The position numbers and the translations under genes are program-made. 22,691 bases of DNA, taken from NCBI GenBank assembly GCA_027596195.1, contig JADGJG010000361.1, positions 1 through 22,691 on the forward strand, in the 5' to 3' direction. The notes beneath the pieces are model-generated. The model was not told where the DNA came from and did not search any database. It saw only the letters and a program-made list of their open reading frames with translations. Source of the stretch: Podochytrium sp. JEL0797. Taxonomy: Eukaryota > Chytridiomycota > Chytridiomycetes > Chytridiales > Chytriomycetaceae. Numbering within the stretch: the first letter of the stretch is position 1; the number at the start of each line of letters is the position of its first letter. Below are positions 1-9,967 of this stretch, piece by piece.

Positions 1-31
<31 letters not shown>

Positions 32-322
32 CCTGGGTGTGGGACTGTTTTTGTTCGCCACTACTTCCCGGGCGGACTGGTTTCCCCCCTGTTGCTGTGA
101 TGGGGTATGGGGGCGGGGGGGGGGGGTCGTTTGTGGATGATGAGGCGAGGGAGGTGGGTGGTGGTGGAGGAGGAGTTTGAACTTTTCTGTGGTTTTGTCG
201 TTTGCTAGGGTTGCTCGCTGTTTCGAAAATACACAAAACTAGTTGTAATGGAAGAGATGTGTACATCCCCGCAATGCACCGAAAAGTGGGGGCTAATTTT
301 TTAAAACTTTTTTTAAAGTCCC
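1..322. other. Homopolymer-rich window edge, no gene seen
   Basis: The first 30 bases are all C, and a run of about a dozen G lies near 114-126 within a G-rich stretch (about 103-176). No convincing open frame or RNA gene is visible up to 322. The C30 run could be a true tract or an assembly edge artefact; sequence alone cannot tell. Confidence 0.6.
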
Positions 323-1006
323 TTAAGAAGTCCAGAAGACCAAGTCACATTTGTACAAGTCTTCTCGGAAATCGCTAACGTCGATGAGGATAGTTTTCAC
401 CTTGGTCTGACACTCAAAATCGGCGCTGACGAAAGGAGTTTTATTAGCCCTGAAGGTACCAAGCATAATTTCCCCCCCGACGCCTTCTCGATCTCCTAAT
501 TGGCCTGTTGAATCCTCTCCGCCAGGCAGCCCTTACTCTTGCCTCCACCCAGAACCGCTCTCAACGATCCAGATGAAAAAAAAGCGAGACCAGGAAAGTA
601 TTTTTCCGACTAGGACGAGGATGCGTGCCCAACACCTCATACTCTTGGTGCCAATGCTGCAAGATCGCAAATATCGGCTGACATTGACGCGTCTCAGTGA
701 GTTGCAAAGCTGAGGGTTTGCGGACGCGTCGTCGGCCTCCAGCGTTAGAAAAGCTGTGTGAGCCAGTTTGTCTCTCTTGAGAACAAGCTCCGTGCAAATC
801 GAATTGAGATACGAAGGCGTGCAGGGGGGCGAGTTGGGCAACTGTTGATATCGAGGTTCACGAAACCGACACGGCGCAATGGAGCGCACCATGGTCTGGT
901 GAAGGAGGTTCTTGAACGCAAGGAGCTTAAACTTGTTGCCCATCAGCTTGCGCAGCTTGAGGTCTTCCGTGTGGGGACAAGAATTCCTGTTTTTCTTACT
1001 TGCCAA
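323..1006 (-). CDS. Possible 3' end of an unrecognised gene
   Basis: On the minus strand a frame runs from a TAG-bounded opening near 1006 down to a TAA at 325-323, broken only by one in-frame TAA at 535-533. That TAA sits inside a good donor (GTAAGG from 536). A phase-compatible acceptor (CTTCAG ending at 450) would remove an 87 nt intron and join ...GWRQE to ANKTPFVSADFECQT..., ending ...DLYKCDLVFWTS. The joined C-terminus reads like ordinary protein, but I recognise no family. The 5' part (537-1006) is less convincing, and overlapping frames on both strands are also open there, so the start is unknown and further introns are possible. It could also be a decayed gene. Confidence 0.3.
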
Positions 1007-1048
1007 ATTCGTGAACTAGTCGACGGGAGGCGCCGACAGCGGATCTGA

Positions 1049-1279
1049 TATTGTGCCCTTAGAAGACTACAGTTTTTTTTTGGATATTCATATCAAGAAG
1101 GGAAAGAGTGAGGAGAAATCGACGGACGTGCGTGACATTTTCAAGGAGTGGATCGCAGGTGGATCGGTGACACGATTCTTTCTCCTCCAAAACAAAATGT
1201 ATTTTAAACGAAGTAAATGGAAATAAAGCTTTCTAAATGTAATTCGTATTCCATCCGTCGCACTCTAAACTCCCCCGAG
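1049..1279. other. Short intergenic stretch
   Basis: AT-rich sequence downstream of the oxidase stop. An AATAAA lies on the plus strand near 1215. No canonical minus-strand AATAAA follows the oxidase stop closely. No other feature seen. Confidence 0.4.
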
Positions 1280-3472
1280 CTATGATGGGCACGTCCAAAA
1301 CGCTTCACTCGGAACGGTATTCGGATCCTTTGGCAAATTGGCACTGTGCACACCGTTCCCATTATTGATGAACGTCATGACAAGCCCTGCACTCATGTGC
1401 CATTCAATGTGACAATGGAACAGCCACACGCCAGGATTGTCCATTAAAATGGCACTGATTGCAGAAATTAGACTGAGGTCTTGAAGGAAAACAATAGTTC
1501 ATAAAAATAAGAAAAAAAACTCACAGCGTGATGAATCCATGCAAACATCCCGATTCACCTCCTCCTCCCTTTCCGCCGGTACAAGCGGGGACTTGGATCG
1601 TGTCTCTGCGGGCATAAGTTTGCGCAGGATTGACCACGTTTTGGTGTTTCAGGTTCCCTTGCAAAAACAAAAAAAAACCACATAAACCCAGTCAGTTCCT
1701 CAATTTTCTTTTTTGTTTTCAATATCACTCACCGTGGTTGAGAACATACATAGTATGTCCATGAATGTGAAACGGGTGTTCCATCGCGTCCGAGTTTTGA
1801 ATCTGCAGAGTGACCCATTTCCCATTCGTGACCGTCACAGGGTTAATCGAAGCCGGAAACGTCGCCGTGAGGTTATTGATGAGCGTCCCAAGAACTGGGG
1901 TCATTGGCATTTGGTACTGCGAAGCCGTGAAGGCTTGAATCTCGCTGTTGATGGTCATGGTGCCCAAGGGGTAGGTGTACCAAGGTGGTCCGTATTGGAA
2001 GGACCTGTGGTGCACGAGCGGTAAGCGACTGACTGAAAAAAAAGGAAAAGGTGGCAAAAAGATAATTACATGTAGAAGGTTTGGTCATACTCCGTCGGAA
2101 GCGTCGCAGCCGTCATGCCATTCAATTCTCCCAACGTCCACGCGTTCAACGCGATGGGGACGGCTTGCGCAACAGATTTCGGAGCAGTTTTAGAAGCACC
2201 GGTGTAGGCCAAAATGGCACGCACGTCCATATTCAAGCCTGGGTGTTGGTGATTGAGTGCGAGCCACAATTTTTATGAAGGGGAGTGAAAATACCGTTGA
2301 TCCACGTTGGTTGAGGGTCCCACGTGTTCATCATGGTGGCGCGGATCCAGTAGTTTGATGTGCGCGCATTTGCAGTGAGAATGAACGAGTCTGATTGCAA
2401 GGTAAGAGTTGGCAAAAAAAATCGTGGCTTGAAAAAACTCCTCACATCGCTGGGCGCTATGGATGGGAATCTGGTTGACCACCGTGGGATTCGTGTAGAC
2501 TCCGTCGGCCTCAATGACAGTGAGGTTGTGGTTGTCGATGGAGAAGGTGTAGAAAGCTTGAGCGGACGTGTTGATCAACCGGAACCGGTCTGGAGGGATA
2601 TCCAAAAAAACTCGTAAATAAACAACACTGCAAGAAGAAGAAAAAAAAGAATGGGCAAAACTCACATCTCTTTCCAGGAACGACAGAAAACTGTTTCAAA
2701 GCGTTGTTGTTTTTGCAATTCGGGTTACGCGCTTGCGTCTGCGTACAGTTGTATTGCCCAACGCCACCAATAAGACCGGATTCAGGAAGCGGCTCAAACG
2801 CGTTCGTGTTGTTCTCGTTATAGAAGACGTTGTTGAGAAGCCAGTCGGATCCGTTGTGAAAGAAATCGGTCAGGGTCATGGTCACGTCATAATCGTATTG
2901 GGACAAGTACGGGTCGTGGGGGTCGTTGACGATGAACGGACCGCGGAGTCCGTTGATGTATTGTGATTGATAATGCGCGTGCCACCTGGTTGGCAAATAC
3001 AATTTAAATTGGGGGTTGAATTGGACGTTGTCAACCCAGTAATACAGCCAGTTACCAGTAAGTACCGACTTGATTGCCGACATTAAACTCATACACATAA
3101 GTGTCACCGGGCTGAATCGGGCATTGCGTGACCATAGCAGCGCCATCCATCCACGGACTTCCAACCTGGAACATTCCGTGCCAATGAATGGCAGTGGAAA
3201 CGTTGAGATTGTTGTTGACGGTCACAACGACTGTGTCTCCCTAGGAAGAAATGAAACGAGTTGAGGTTTTTGAATTGGGGTCGTCATGGGGAAGTTGTGC
3301 AAACCTTGTTGACCACGATCGGGTAGTCGATCTGTCCATTCGCAAGCATCATATCCATCATGAACCCGTCGGGTGCGAGCCTGCCGTAGGCAAGGTTGAG
3401 CGTGAAGAATCGAGTGTCGGCAAGCGTGGTGCCGAGGCATGCGGCGAGAAGCAGAGCGAGGGGCAGAAGCAT
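1280..3472 (-). CDS. Laccase-like multicopper oxidase, secreted
   Basis: Copper oxidase expected to oxidise phenols or metal ions with reduction of O2 to water, outside the cell. Nine exons join in frame to 553 aa: 3472-3305, 3240-3056, 2985-2666, 2589-2446, 2390-2295, 2238-2070, 2004-1733, 1657-1525, 1454-1280; introns 55-76 nt, all GT-AG. Residues 1-18 form a hydrophobic signal peptide ([18 protein letters not shown]). All four copper motifs are intact: HWHG (75-78), WWHAH (118-122), HPFHIHGH (437-444) and [12 protein letters not shown] (509-520). A Leu follows the T1 cysteine by ten residues, as in high-potential enzymes. The position of the Fet3 ferroxidase Glu (LSEWYH) reads LTDFFH here, which leans towards laccase over ferroxidase. 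There is no C-terminal membrane anchor, unlike Fet3. A Gly-rich segment with two Cys lies before the last motif. Family call firm; substrate unknown. Confidence 0.93.
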
Positions 3473-3958
3473 TGCTTGAACTCTACGGTTGTGAGAAAAT
3501 AATTTCGTGCAAGTGTTGATGAAGAGTGGCGTTGGGAGATTTTAACGGATGGGCCGTGCTTGGGTGGTCAGGTGATGTCCCACGCTTACACGTGCCAGGT
3601 GGCGTGCAAAATGAAATTTTTTTCACGTGGCGTTGTTTATTCTGAGGCTTCTGAAGCTTGTTTGCTGGTGAGATGCTCACGATTTTGATGGCAGCATTAA
3701 ATTCAGGGTGGGTGGGGGGGTGGGTGGGGGGGGGGGGGGGCCATCGTCCCGCAACGAGCCTTAGTCGAGATTTTCCAGTTTTAATCTCCCGCACTGATCA
3801 AACTCAGATGGAGTTTATCAAGCGTTCTAAGCGTTATCCAAGCAATACCAGCAAGCAAAACCAGCAAGTGTCTTCAGCACCCACAATCATACGTGGGATG
3901 GCGAGGGTCGGGCGTTGAAGCAGGCGAGGGGAATTGTTCGGAGAATATAAGTTTCAAA
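3473..3958. promoter_or_regulatory. Upstream region of the oxidase gene
   Basis: This 486 bp gap holds the presumed promoter of the oxidase (transcribed left) and lies downstream of the Galpha gene ending at 3989. Apart from the G-rich tract at 3706-3740 I see no clear TATA box, small RNA or credible ORF. The frames open here on both strands are low-complexity. Confidence 0.4.
3706..3740. repeat. G-rich tract with G-quadruplex potential
   Basis: On the plus strand the tract is almost pure G interrupted by single T residues (GGGTGGGT, then G7, TGGGT, then a run of about 15 G). Four or more G3+ runs with one-base loops meet the G-quadruplex consensus. It lies about 235-270 bp upstream of the oxidase start codon, on the strand opposite to the oxidase mRNA sense. 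It may simply be a slippage-prone microsatellite. Confidence 0.7.
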
Positions 3959-3964
3959 TTTATT
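3959..3964 (-). terminator. Polyadenylation signal AATAAA for the minus-strand Galpha gene
   Basis: AATAAA on the minus strand about 25 nt after the TGA of the Galpha gene at 3989-5622. The spacing fits a poly(A) signal. Confidence 0.6.
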
Positions 3965-3988
3965 GCAGCAGTATTACAACAGAACGTT

Positions 3989-5622
3989 TCACATCAGCCC
4001 AATAGATGCCATATTTGAGCTGAATAGTAGAAAATCGCGTTCAGTGATAAATAATACCAAAAAATTGGATCGATTCATACCTTAATATAATCTCATTCAC
4101 CATTATCAGAATCTTTTTGATTTGCTTTGTATCCGTAGCCCACGTGAAATGTACGTAGATTTTCTTTTCCGCGTTCTTGTTTTGTTGCAGGAATAAACGA
4201 GCAAAAAATTCGGATCCGTGTTCATAGTTGTTGGGACCTGTCGGAGCCCTCTCATTTAGTAAACAGGAAGATGGAGGAGTGGTTGTTACCTTCAAACTCA
4301 GGGAAATGGTCGGCAATCATGGCCGTCTCCAGTTTCGTTCGGAATAAGTCGATTTTGTTCATGAATAGAATTATCGCTGTTGATTTGAACATGGGATGGT
4401 TGCACATTGATTTGAAGACGTTCAGGGACTCCACCACTTTCAAAAAGAGCAGTAAGTAAATTTGCGAGAACGCGATTGGAAAAAATATTTATACTTCTGT
4501 TGGCTGAGGTATCCTCAAAGCATACTTGATCATATGAGTTGATGGCCACCAAGTAGATGATGGCGCGAACGTCATCAAAGTATGGAGCCCATTTTTTGCG
4601 TTGACTTCGTTGACCTCCGACATCAAAGACACGGAACGTGACGCCTTGCACTTCAAACCTGGTTTCTGAGATTGATGTGGTCATCATGCGAGCATTCAAG
4701 ATGTCCTGTTCGCATGGCATATAATCTTTCTGGCAAATTCGGTCAATGTCGTTCATGAAGCTGGAAAAGGGCAAATCAGCCTAAATTCCCCGAAATGAAA
4801 CCCGCAAAAAGCCAACTTACTAAGCACAGCAATCAATTAATTGGTATTCGTTTGCTCTCGTGTAACAGTATTGTATTCCTGGGTCCTTCCAAATTATTTT
4901 CGCTGCTTCGACAATATTCGCGGGAAGCATCTCGCCCTTCAGAAATCCAAAAGTAATATTCACTGCCCGTAATACTGCAGCCGCTTCTGGGACAGGTCCG
5001 ACCTGGCCGATTTCTGGGTCAATATTCGCGTATGCCTCGCGAGCGGCCAAGGCTGCGGGATCCATTCTCTTGATGAGTGGTTCTACAGGAGCCTCATCAA
5101 GATCTGTTGCATCTTTTGACTCTGTTGGAGGTTCTGCTGGAGCGGAATTTTCGACAGCGATTGATATCGGTGCTGGCGTTGAATTTTCGTCTGAGACTTC
5201 GGCTGGTTTTGCTTCGTTTTCGTGTGATTTGATGGGAACGACAGGCGGAACGAAGCCATATGGAATTTTTAGAGTATCCATTGCGTGTATCAGTGATTTG
5301 GAGCACGTGATAATGTTCATGAAGATTCCCGATCTGAAGCCCACATACTCGTCTTCCGTAAACACAACATTGTGAATCAGTCTCATTTGTTTTAGAATCG
5401 TTGATTTTCCGGTTTCTCCGGTTCCTGTTATTATGGAGTGAGACAGAGATACGCGTTTCGCGCGGGTTGCGTTCGAAATTTACCCAACAACAAGAGCTTT
5501 GCAGTATCCATCGTCGCCTCCTCTTCCTTTTTGAGTTGCTTATCAATCTCTTTGCTTTGCGCGATTTGAGCAGAAGTAGCGACGACCGCTTCTTTGGCCT
5601 CTCCCGAGCAGATATTCCCCAT
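3989..5622 (-). CDS. Heterotrimeric G protein alpha subunit, 447 aa
   Basis: GTP-binding switch expected to couple receptors to effectors at the plasma membrane. Six exons join in frame: 5622-5484, 5424-4821, 4760-4495, 4436-4290, 4237-4081, 4019-3989. The N-terminus MGNICS carries a myristoylation Gly2 and a palmitoylatable Cys5. Visible motifs: P-loop GTGETGKST (47-55), switch I Arg272 with T275, DVGGQR (294-299, catalytic Gln298), NKID (363-366) and TWAT (417-420) in place of TCAT. The C-terminus is ...NMASIGLM. The protein is about 90 aa longer than usual because of a Pro/Glu/Ser-rich insertion in the helical domain (about 110-175). The switch I Gly that RGS proteins contact is Ser277. 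The first intron splits the P-loop glycine codon. Divergent neighbour 6137-7685 is a paralogue. Confidence 0.93.
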
Positions 5623-6136
5623 TCTAGGTTTTAAATTTGTTGCGCAAGCTTTGTAGTCTCAAAATCGCAGTAGCTGTGAGATAGTTGAGCGTCAGATGTT
5701 TCGGCCAGGTTGCTTTCTTGTCTGCGATCACGTCGGTCAATCCTTTTTTGGGGCGTGGTGGTGGGGGAAGAAATGGAATCGAATGGCCAAGTTCTAATTT
5801 TTTTTTCTCTCCCTCCTATCATATTGTCACAAAGAGATCTCCCTCGTTCCTTTGTTCTTTAAAAATTTTCGTCTTGATCCAACCTGCTCACTGTCCACCG
5901 CCCCCATCTTCTTCGCAATCTGAAATTTTGCAAATCCCCATTCTTTGGACGAAGAACAGCCATAGCCGATATCAACACCTGAACGCGTCGCTTCTGTATA
6001 GTAAGCCCAATCTTTTCTGTCTTGCGATCGGGGGTCGCGCGTCAGAGTTCTAAACCGAACCCCCACCCCCAGCCCGACAAAGAAACCAAAACAGCAAAAA
6101 AAGCAACCAAAGCCGACAAAACGCGTCACGATCAGA
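5623..6136. promoter_or_regulatory. Shared divergent promoter region of two Galpha genes
   Basis: The two Galpha start codons face away from each other across 514 bp, so this stretch must hold both promoters and 5' UTRs. Pyrimidine-rich runs occur around 5795-5820. No textbook TATA box is placed convincingly; a GTATAGTA lies near 5997. Several open frames cross it, but none looks like protein. Confidence 0.5.
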
Positions 6137-7685
6137 ATGGGAAACTGCGGATCAAACGAGTCAGCAGCTGCAGTGGTCGCCAGCAACGAGATTGACAAGC
6201 AGTTGAAACTCGAACAAAAGAACATCCAGCAGAATATCAAACTTCTGCTGCTGGGCCCAGGAGAGACTGGGAAATCTACCGTCTTGAAACAATTTAAACT
6301 CATCTACGGCGAAGGATATACACCCAAAGAAAAACTCGGGTTCCGAACGACCATCTTGACAAACGTGATGACCTGCAGTCTTTCTCTCATCAGCGCGATG
6401 GACATGTTGAAAATTCCATATTCCTTTGATCCAGCAACAGTAGTTTTACCAACGGGGGAAGAAGAGGAGGAAGAAAACGCGCTCGGGGACGACGATGACG
6501 TTCGGGACGAACGTGGATCGGCCGAGGAGGTTTTTGAAAACGAAAACGAGTATGAGCCGGACCAGGAAAAGAAGGTGTCGGAGCGGATGGCATTGATTGA
6601 GAGTGAGATGCCAAAAATCGAAAACCCCATGGCAAAGTACGCGACCAAAATGTACAGACGGGCTGGAGGGCGAAGTAGACAGACGGGTACGGGACCGGAA
6701 GCAGCAAAAGTGGTGAAATCATTCGACATGAGTTTTGGTATCTCTCCCGGGGAAACCCTTCCCGACGAAGTCGTTGCCGCTGTCGAAGTCGTTTGGAAAG
6801 ATACTGGAATCCAATATTGTTACAGCAGAGCAAATGAGTTTCAACTGGTAGATTGCTGTGGATAGTTGAGTATATTTTTTCCCTATTTTTTCTAACGCTC
6901 CAGGCGAGGCTAAAACAAAAAAATAGTTTTTTGAGTCGAGCCAAGGAAGTCTGCAATCCAGATTATGAACCAACCGAACAGGATATTCTGAACACGCGTC
7001 AAATGACCACCACAGTTTCAGAAACCCGGATCATGGTGGAAAAGAAGATTTTCCGAATCTTTGACGTCGGGGGGCAGCGCGGGGAGAGAAAAAAATGGGC
7101 GCCGTATTTCGATGACGTCGACGCGATTATTTACCTTGTTGCAATCAGCTCATACGATCAAGTCTGTCTCGAAGATAGCTCAACAAATCGAAGTAAGAGT
7201 TTTTGCTTCCTTTTGAATGAAAAACAATCACCCACATTTTACCAACAGTGGTCGAATCTATGAACCTCTTTGACTCGATTTGCAACCATCCCCTGTTCAA
7301 AATGACCGAAATGATTGTTTTCATGAACAAAATCGATCTGTTCAAGGAGAAGCTGGAAAAACAACCGATAGCGCAATATTTCCCCACTTATCAAGGTACA
7401 CACTCGGAATGATTCCTTTTTATTCTTGCTTATAACGTTCTTGCAGGACCAAACACATACGAGAGCTGCTCAGAATATTTTGCCTCCCGATTCATTGCAC
7501 TAAATCTGTTTCCGGAAAAAAGCATCTACCTGCACTTCACATGGGCAACTGACACCAAGCAGATAAAAGCAGTGTTGGCAATTGTTAATCACAGTATTTT
7601 AAGGTTTGTTCTTATAAGTGTTTTCCTTTTGAGCTTATAATTGATTCGGAAAATTAGAGGAAATTTGACAAAAGCCGGTCTATGA
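6137..7685 (+). CDS. Heterotrimeric G protein alpha subunit, 441 aa
   Basis: Paralogue of the divergent gene at 3989-5622. Five exons join in frame: 6137-6864, 6927-7192, 7249-7395, 7447-7603, 7658-7685. The N-terminus MGNCGS has Gly2 and Cys4 for lipidation. Motifs: P-loop GPGETGKST (40-48), switch I Arg267/T270, DVGGQR (289-294, catalytic Gln293), NKID (358-361), TWAT (412-415); C-terminus ...NLTKAGL. Switch I reads RQMTTTV, so the RGS-contact Gly is Thr272. A Glu/Asp-rich insertion of about 80 residues (about 110-190) enlarges the helical domain. Exons 2, 3 and 4 are 266, 147 and 157 nt, identical in length to the matching exons of the paralogue, but the P-loop intron is absent. The acceptor choice at 6926 is decided by frame (TA|T TTT TTG gives YFL). 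Confidence 0.93.
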
Positions 7686-7783
7686 TTGATAGTGTTTGGG
7701 AACTGAATAACCTTCTTTATTTCTTTGAAGAATATCGCGCTTTTGAATACTTTTTAAGGCGCCTAAAACAAAAAAAAACCCCG

Positions 7784-9726
7784 ATGAACTCGACAGCAAC
7801 CTTCCCTTCCTTCCCCATCGATGATTATGGCACCCAACCACACGATACCACACCTGTTTCGCACGAAGCCAGCCGTCCCGGGTTCAACGCGGGAGAATCG
7901 CTGCTGGCCGCCTTTGCCGCCGAATGCCCGAATCCCTCGGATTCGCAATCAACGCTTCCACTGTCTGAATCCTCATTTCCCGCCCGCCCTGGGAAATCAG
8001 ACAGGTCCTCTTTATTAGACCCTGATGCCATGTTTAGTTTTGATCTTCCCTTGGATGTGATCGGTAATTGTTGATCCAAACCCGCAGTTAGCCACAGTGA
8101 TTGAACACCCACCTGCAGATGCAGTCGCATCGTTTTCTACCCTTCCAAACCTCTCAGATCCAAGTGACCTCAATCTAGCCGTCAAATGCGCCCTGTGCGT
8201 TGGTTGGGCGGCCGCGAAAACAGCCACGGATTTGACAGACAGCCTCGCATTGCAATCCGCCCTCTGGGTTCTTGAAGATATTCTTGCTCTCACAAAGTAT
8301 TACTGCTATAAAGTGTCCCTCTCCTGGCGGAACCTGCTCTGATTTCGAATTGTTTGCAGAATCCGCTCAATCGGATATTCTTCGGATGCTGATCCGCAAC
8401 TGGTTCAGGAGCAATTGCGAAGCCCAGCAGAATCCTTGGTTGATACATCAGAACTATTCAACTCTCTTGGTTCGCGAAAACTCCAGCTGGCCATTGAATT
8501 CGTCACGCTCTCGTCCTTGTTTGGTTGGAACCTGGCGAGTTGCAAGCGCGTGCTGCAATGTTTGATTCAAGGGCGGAGACTGGAAGATGATATCGACTTT
8601 GTTCTGCATCTAGTTGAGTGACCCAGGCCCTGATTCGTTTTGCTGTTTGGGATCCGAGATGCCAACTTCGCCTCTTGCCAGCTGCAACAAGTGAAGCTTC
8701 ACGATTGGATCGCTCCCTCCGAGCTAGTTTTGACTCCAGCGCAGCGTTTTGGACTGAGGATACGTCAATTCCGAATATCCTCCGTTGGGTTGTCGAGACA
8801 AGGTGGTCGATCATTTGTCTCTTGCCACAATTTCACTCTCCAAACTGAATCGCTCAGCTATCAGATTATGATCATCACATATTCAATCTCAACGACGCGT
8901 TGCGCGAACGCGGAATCGTTTGCCTGCCCGTTGGAGCTCGAAGGCGCGGCGATTCTCACTTTGACTTCCTCGATATTCTCGTTTGTAGAATTCCGATAAA
9001 CTTGGCAGCGCAGAAGCGGTGTAGTTGTCGAGTGTGTGAAGGGGATACGGTCGAAAACGCAGGAGCCGAACTCGTGTATTTGCTTTCGGAATTCTCGGAA
9101 TCGGTTGAAGTGGAAGGTGGGAGTGAGACGATTCGCCACTTTTTCTGATTTCTCATTCTCTGTTCTTTTATTCAGAATTTGCCACACCAAACGAAACTGG
9201 TCATTTGTTGGGATTTCTGGAATCGCAAACATCTGAACTCAAGATACCCTTCCAAGCCAAACCAATCCTCTTTCATCAACTCGGAGTCGCCACGTTTTCC
9301 TCAACGGGTCCTCCACGTTTTGTTTCAAGAATGCGCAAATATGCGCGTCTTGTGTCCGGGTTTGTCGTTGGAAACGACGCCGTGTTCAAACTGGGACCAG
9401 AGGGATCGCATGACCATTTTGCGGTTTCAAGCGAGCGGCATTTGTTTGAAGACGTTTTTGGCCTCGAATATACACCTCCGCATGAGCGTTGGTAATTTTC
9501 TCACGATGATTGCGATCAACGTGCTTTTAGACTTTTCCTTTCTGTCTCTGCCACCACCCACGCTTCAACCACGCTCAATTCGGGCGCCACGACAGAACAG
9601 CAAAAAACTCAACCCGCATCCTGTTTCTCGAAACGGTCGCGGGAGTTCCCGGTATGGTCACCTGAATCACTCACCCTTGATCGGAATGATCCGCCTCATG
9701 TGCTCTTTGAGGCCCTTAAAAGATAA
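7784..9726 (+). CDS. Unrecognised multi-exon gene with unresolved frame breaks
   Basis: I do not recognise the family. The start ATG at 7784 is 98 bp after the Galpha stop. The first 90 residues are Ser/Pro/Asp-rich and probably disordered. Well-supported junctions: 7784-8063 to 8119-8296 to 8360 onward (introns 55 and 63 nt), giving a helical, Leu-rich segment (for example LQSALWVLEDILALTK). At 8619-8621 the frame hits TGA, while good coding resumes in another frame at once (TQALIRFAVWDP...) until about 8788. A possible intron 8789-8857 then leads to LSDYDHHIFNLNDALRERG..., and a clear intron 9123-9175 leads to KFATPNETGHLLGFL...YTPPHERW, ending in a TAA at 9493-9495. The same frame stays open after that TAA to 9726; a weaker GTTGGT donor at 9488 with acceptor at 9595 would bypass it. 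Either unusual splicing, sequence error or a recent pseudogene would explain this. Confidence 0.5.
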
Positions 9727-9730
9727 TAAA
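9725..9730 (+). terminator. AATAAA overlapping a stop codon
   Basis: AATAAA overlaps the TAA (9724-9726) that closes the long frame of the preceding plus-strand gene. It supports transcript end near here and thus the longer C-terminus of that gene. Confidence 0.4.
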
Positions 9731-9956
9731 TGGATCCATGCGTTTGGTGAAGAATCCGAGATGCGCCCCCTTTCACCACGCAGGGAAGGAACCGCACGCG
9801 ACCCCCAAAATTATATTCGCGCGTTGGCGATAACGCCATGATCGCCGTTCGGAAGACGCACTTGTATGCCTGGCAAAATTGATATTTTGAATCCATATTT
9901 CGCCTCTGCCCAAACAAACAGCATGCTACAGCATTAGAATCCGCTCCAGTACAAAG
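9731..9956. other. Intergenic, nothing identified
   Basis: Between the end of the unknown plus-strand gene and the tRNA terminator. Open frames on both strands look non-protein. Confidence 0.4.
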
Positions 9957-9962
9957 AAAAAA
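9957..9962 (-). terminator. RNA polymerase III T6 terminator
   Basis: Six consecutive T on the minus strand, starting six bases beyond the tRNA discriminator base. This is the normal Pol III stop signal. Confidence 0.8.
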
Positions 9963-9967
9963 GAATT

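Noticed and set aside
1..30. Poly-C run as a telomere or functional repeat
   Set aside because: A single-base run without a repeat unit is more likely a homopolymer or assembly edge.
8861..9232. 123-codon minus-strand frame
   Set aside because: Opposite to the plus-strand gene, where a clean GT-AG intron (9123-9175) joins two good exons.
9179..9841. 220-codon plus-strand open frame
   Set aside because: It is out of frame with the better-supported exon 9176-9492 of the unknown gene, and its C-terminal part runs past AATAAA into noncoding sequence.
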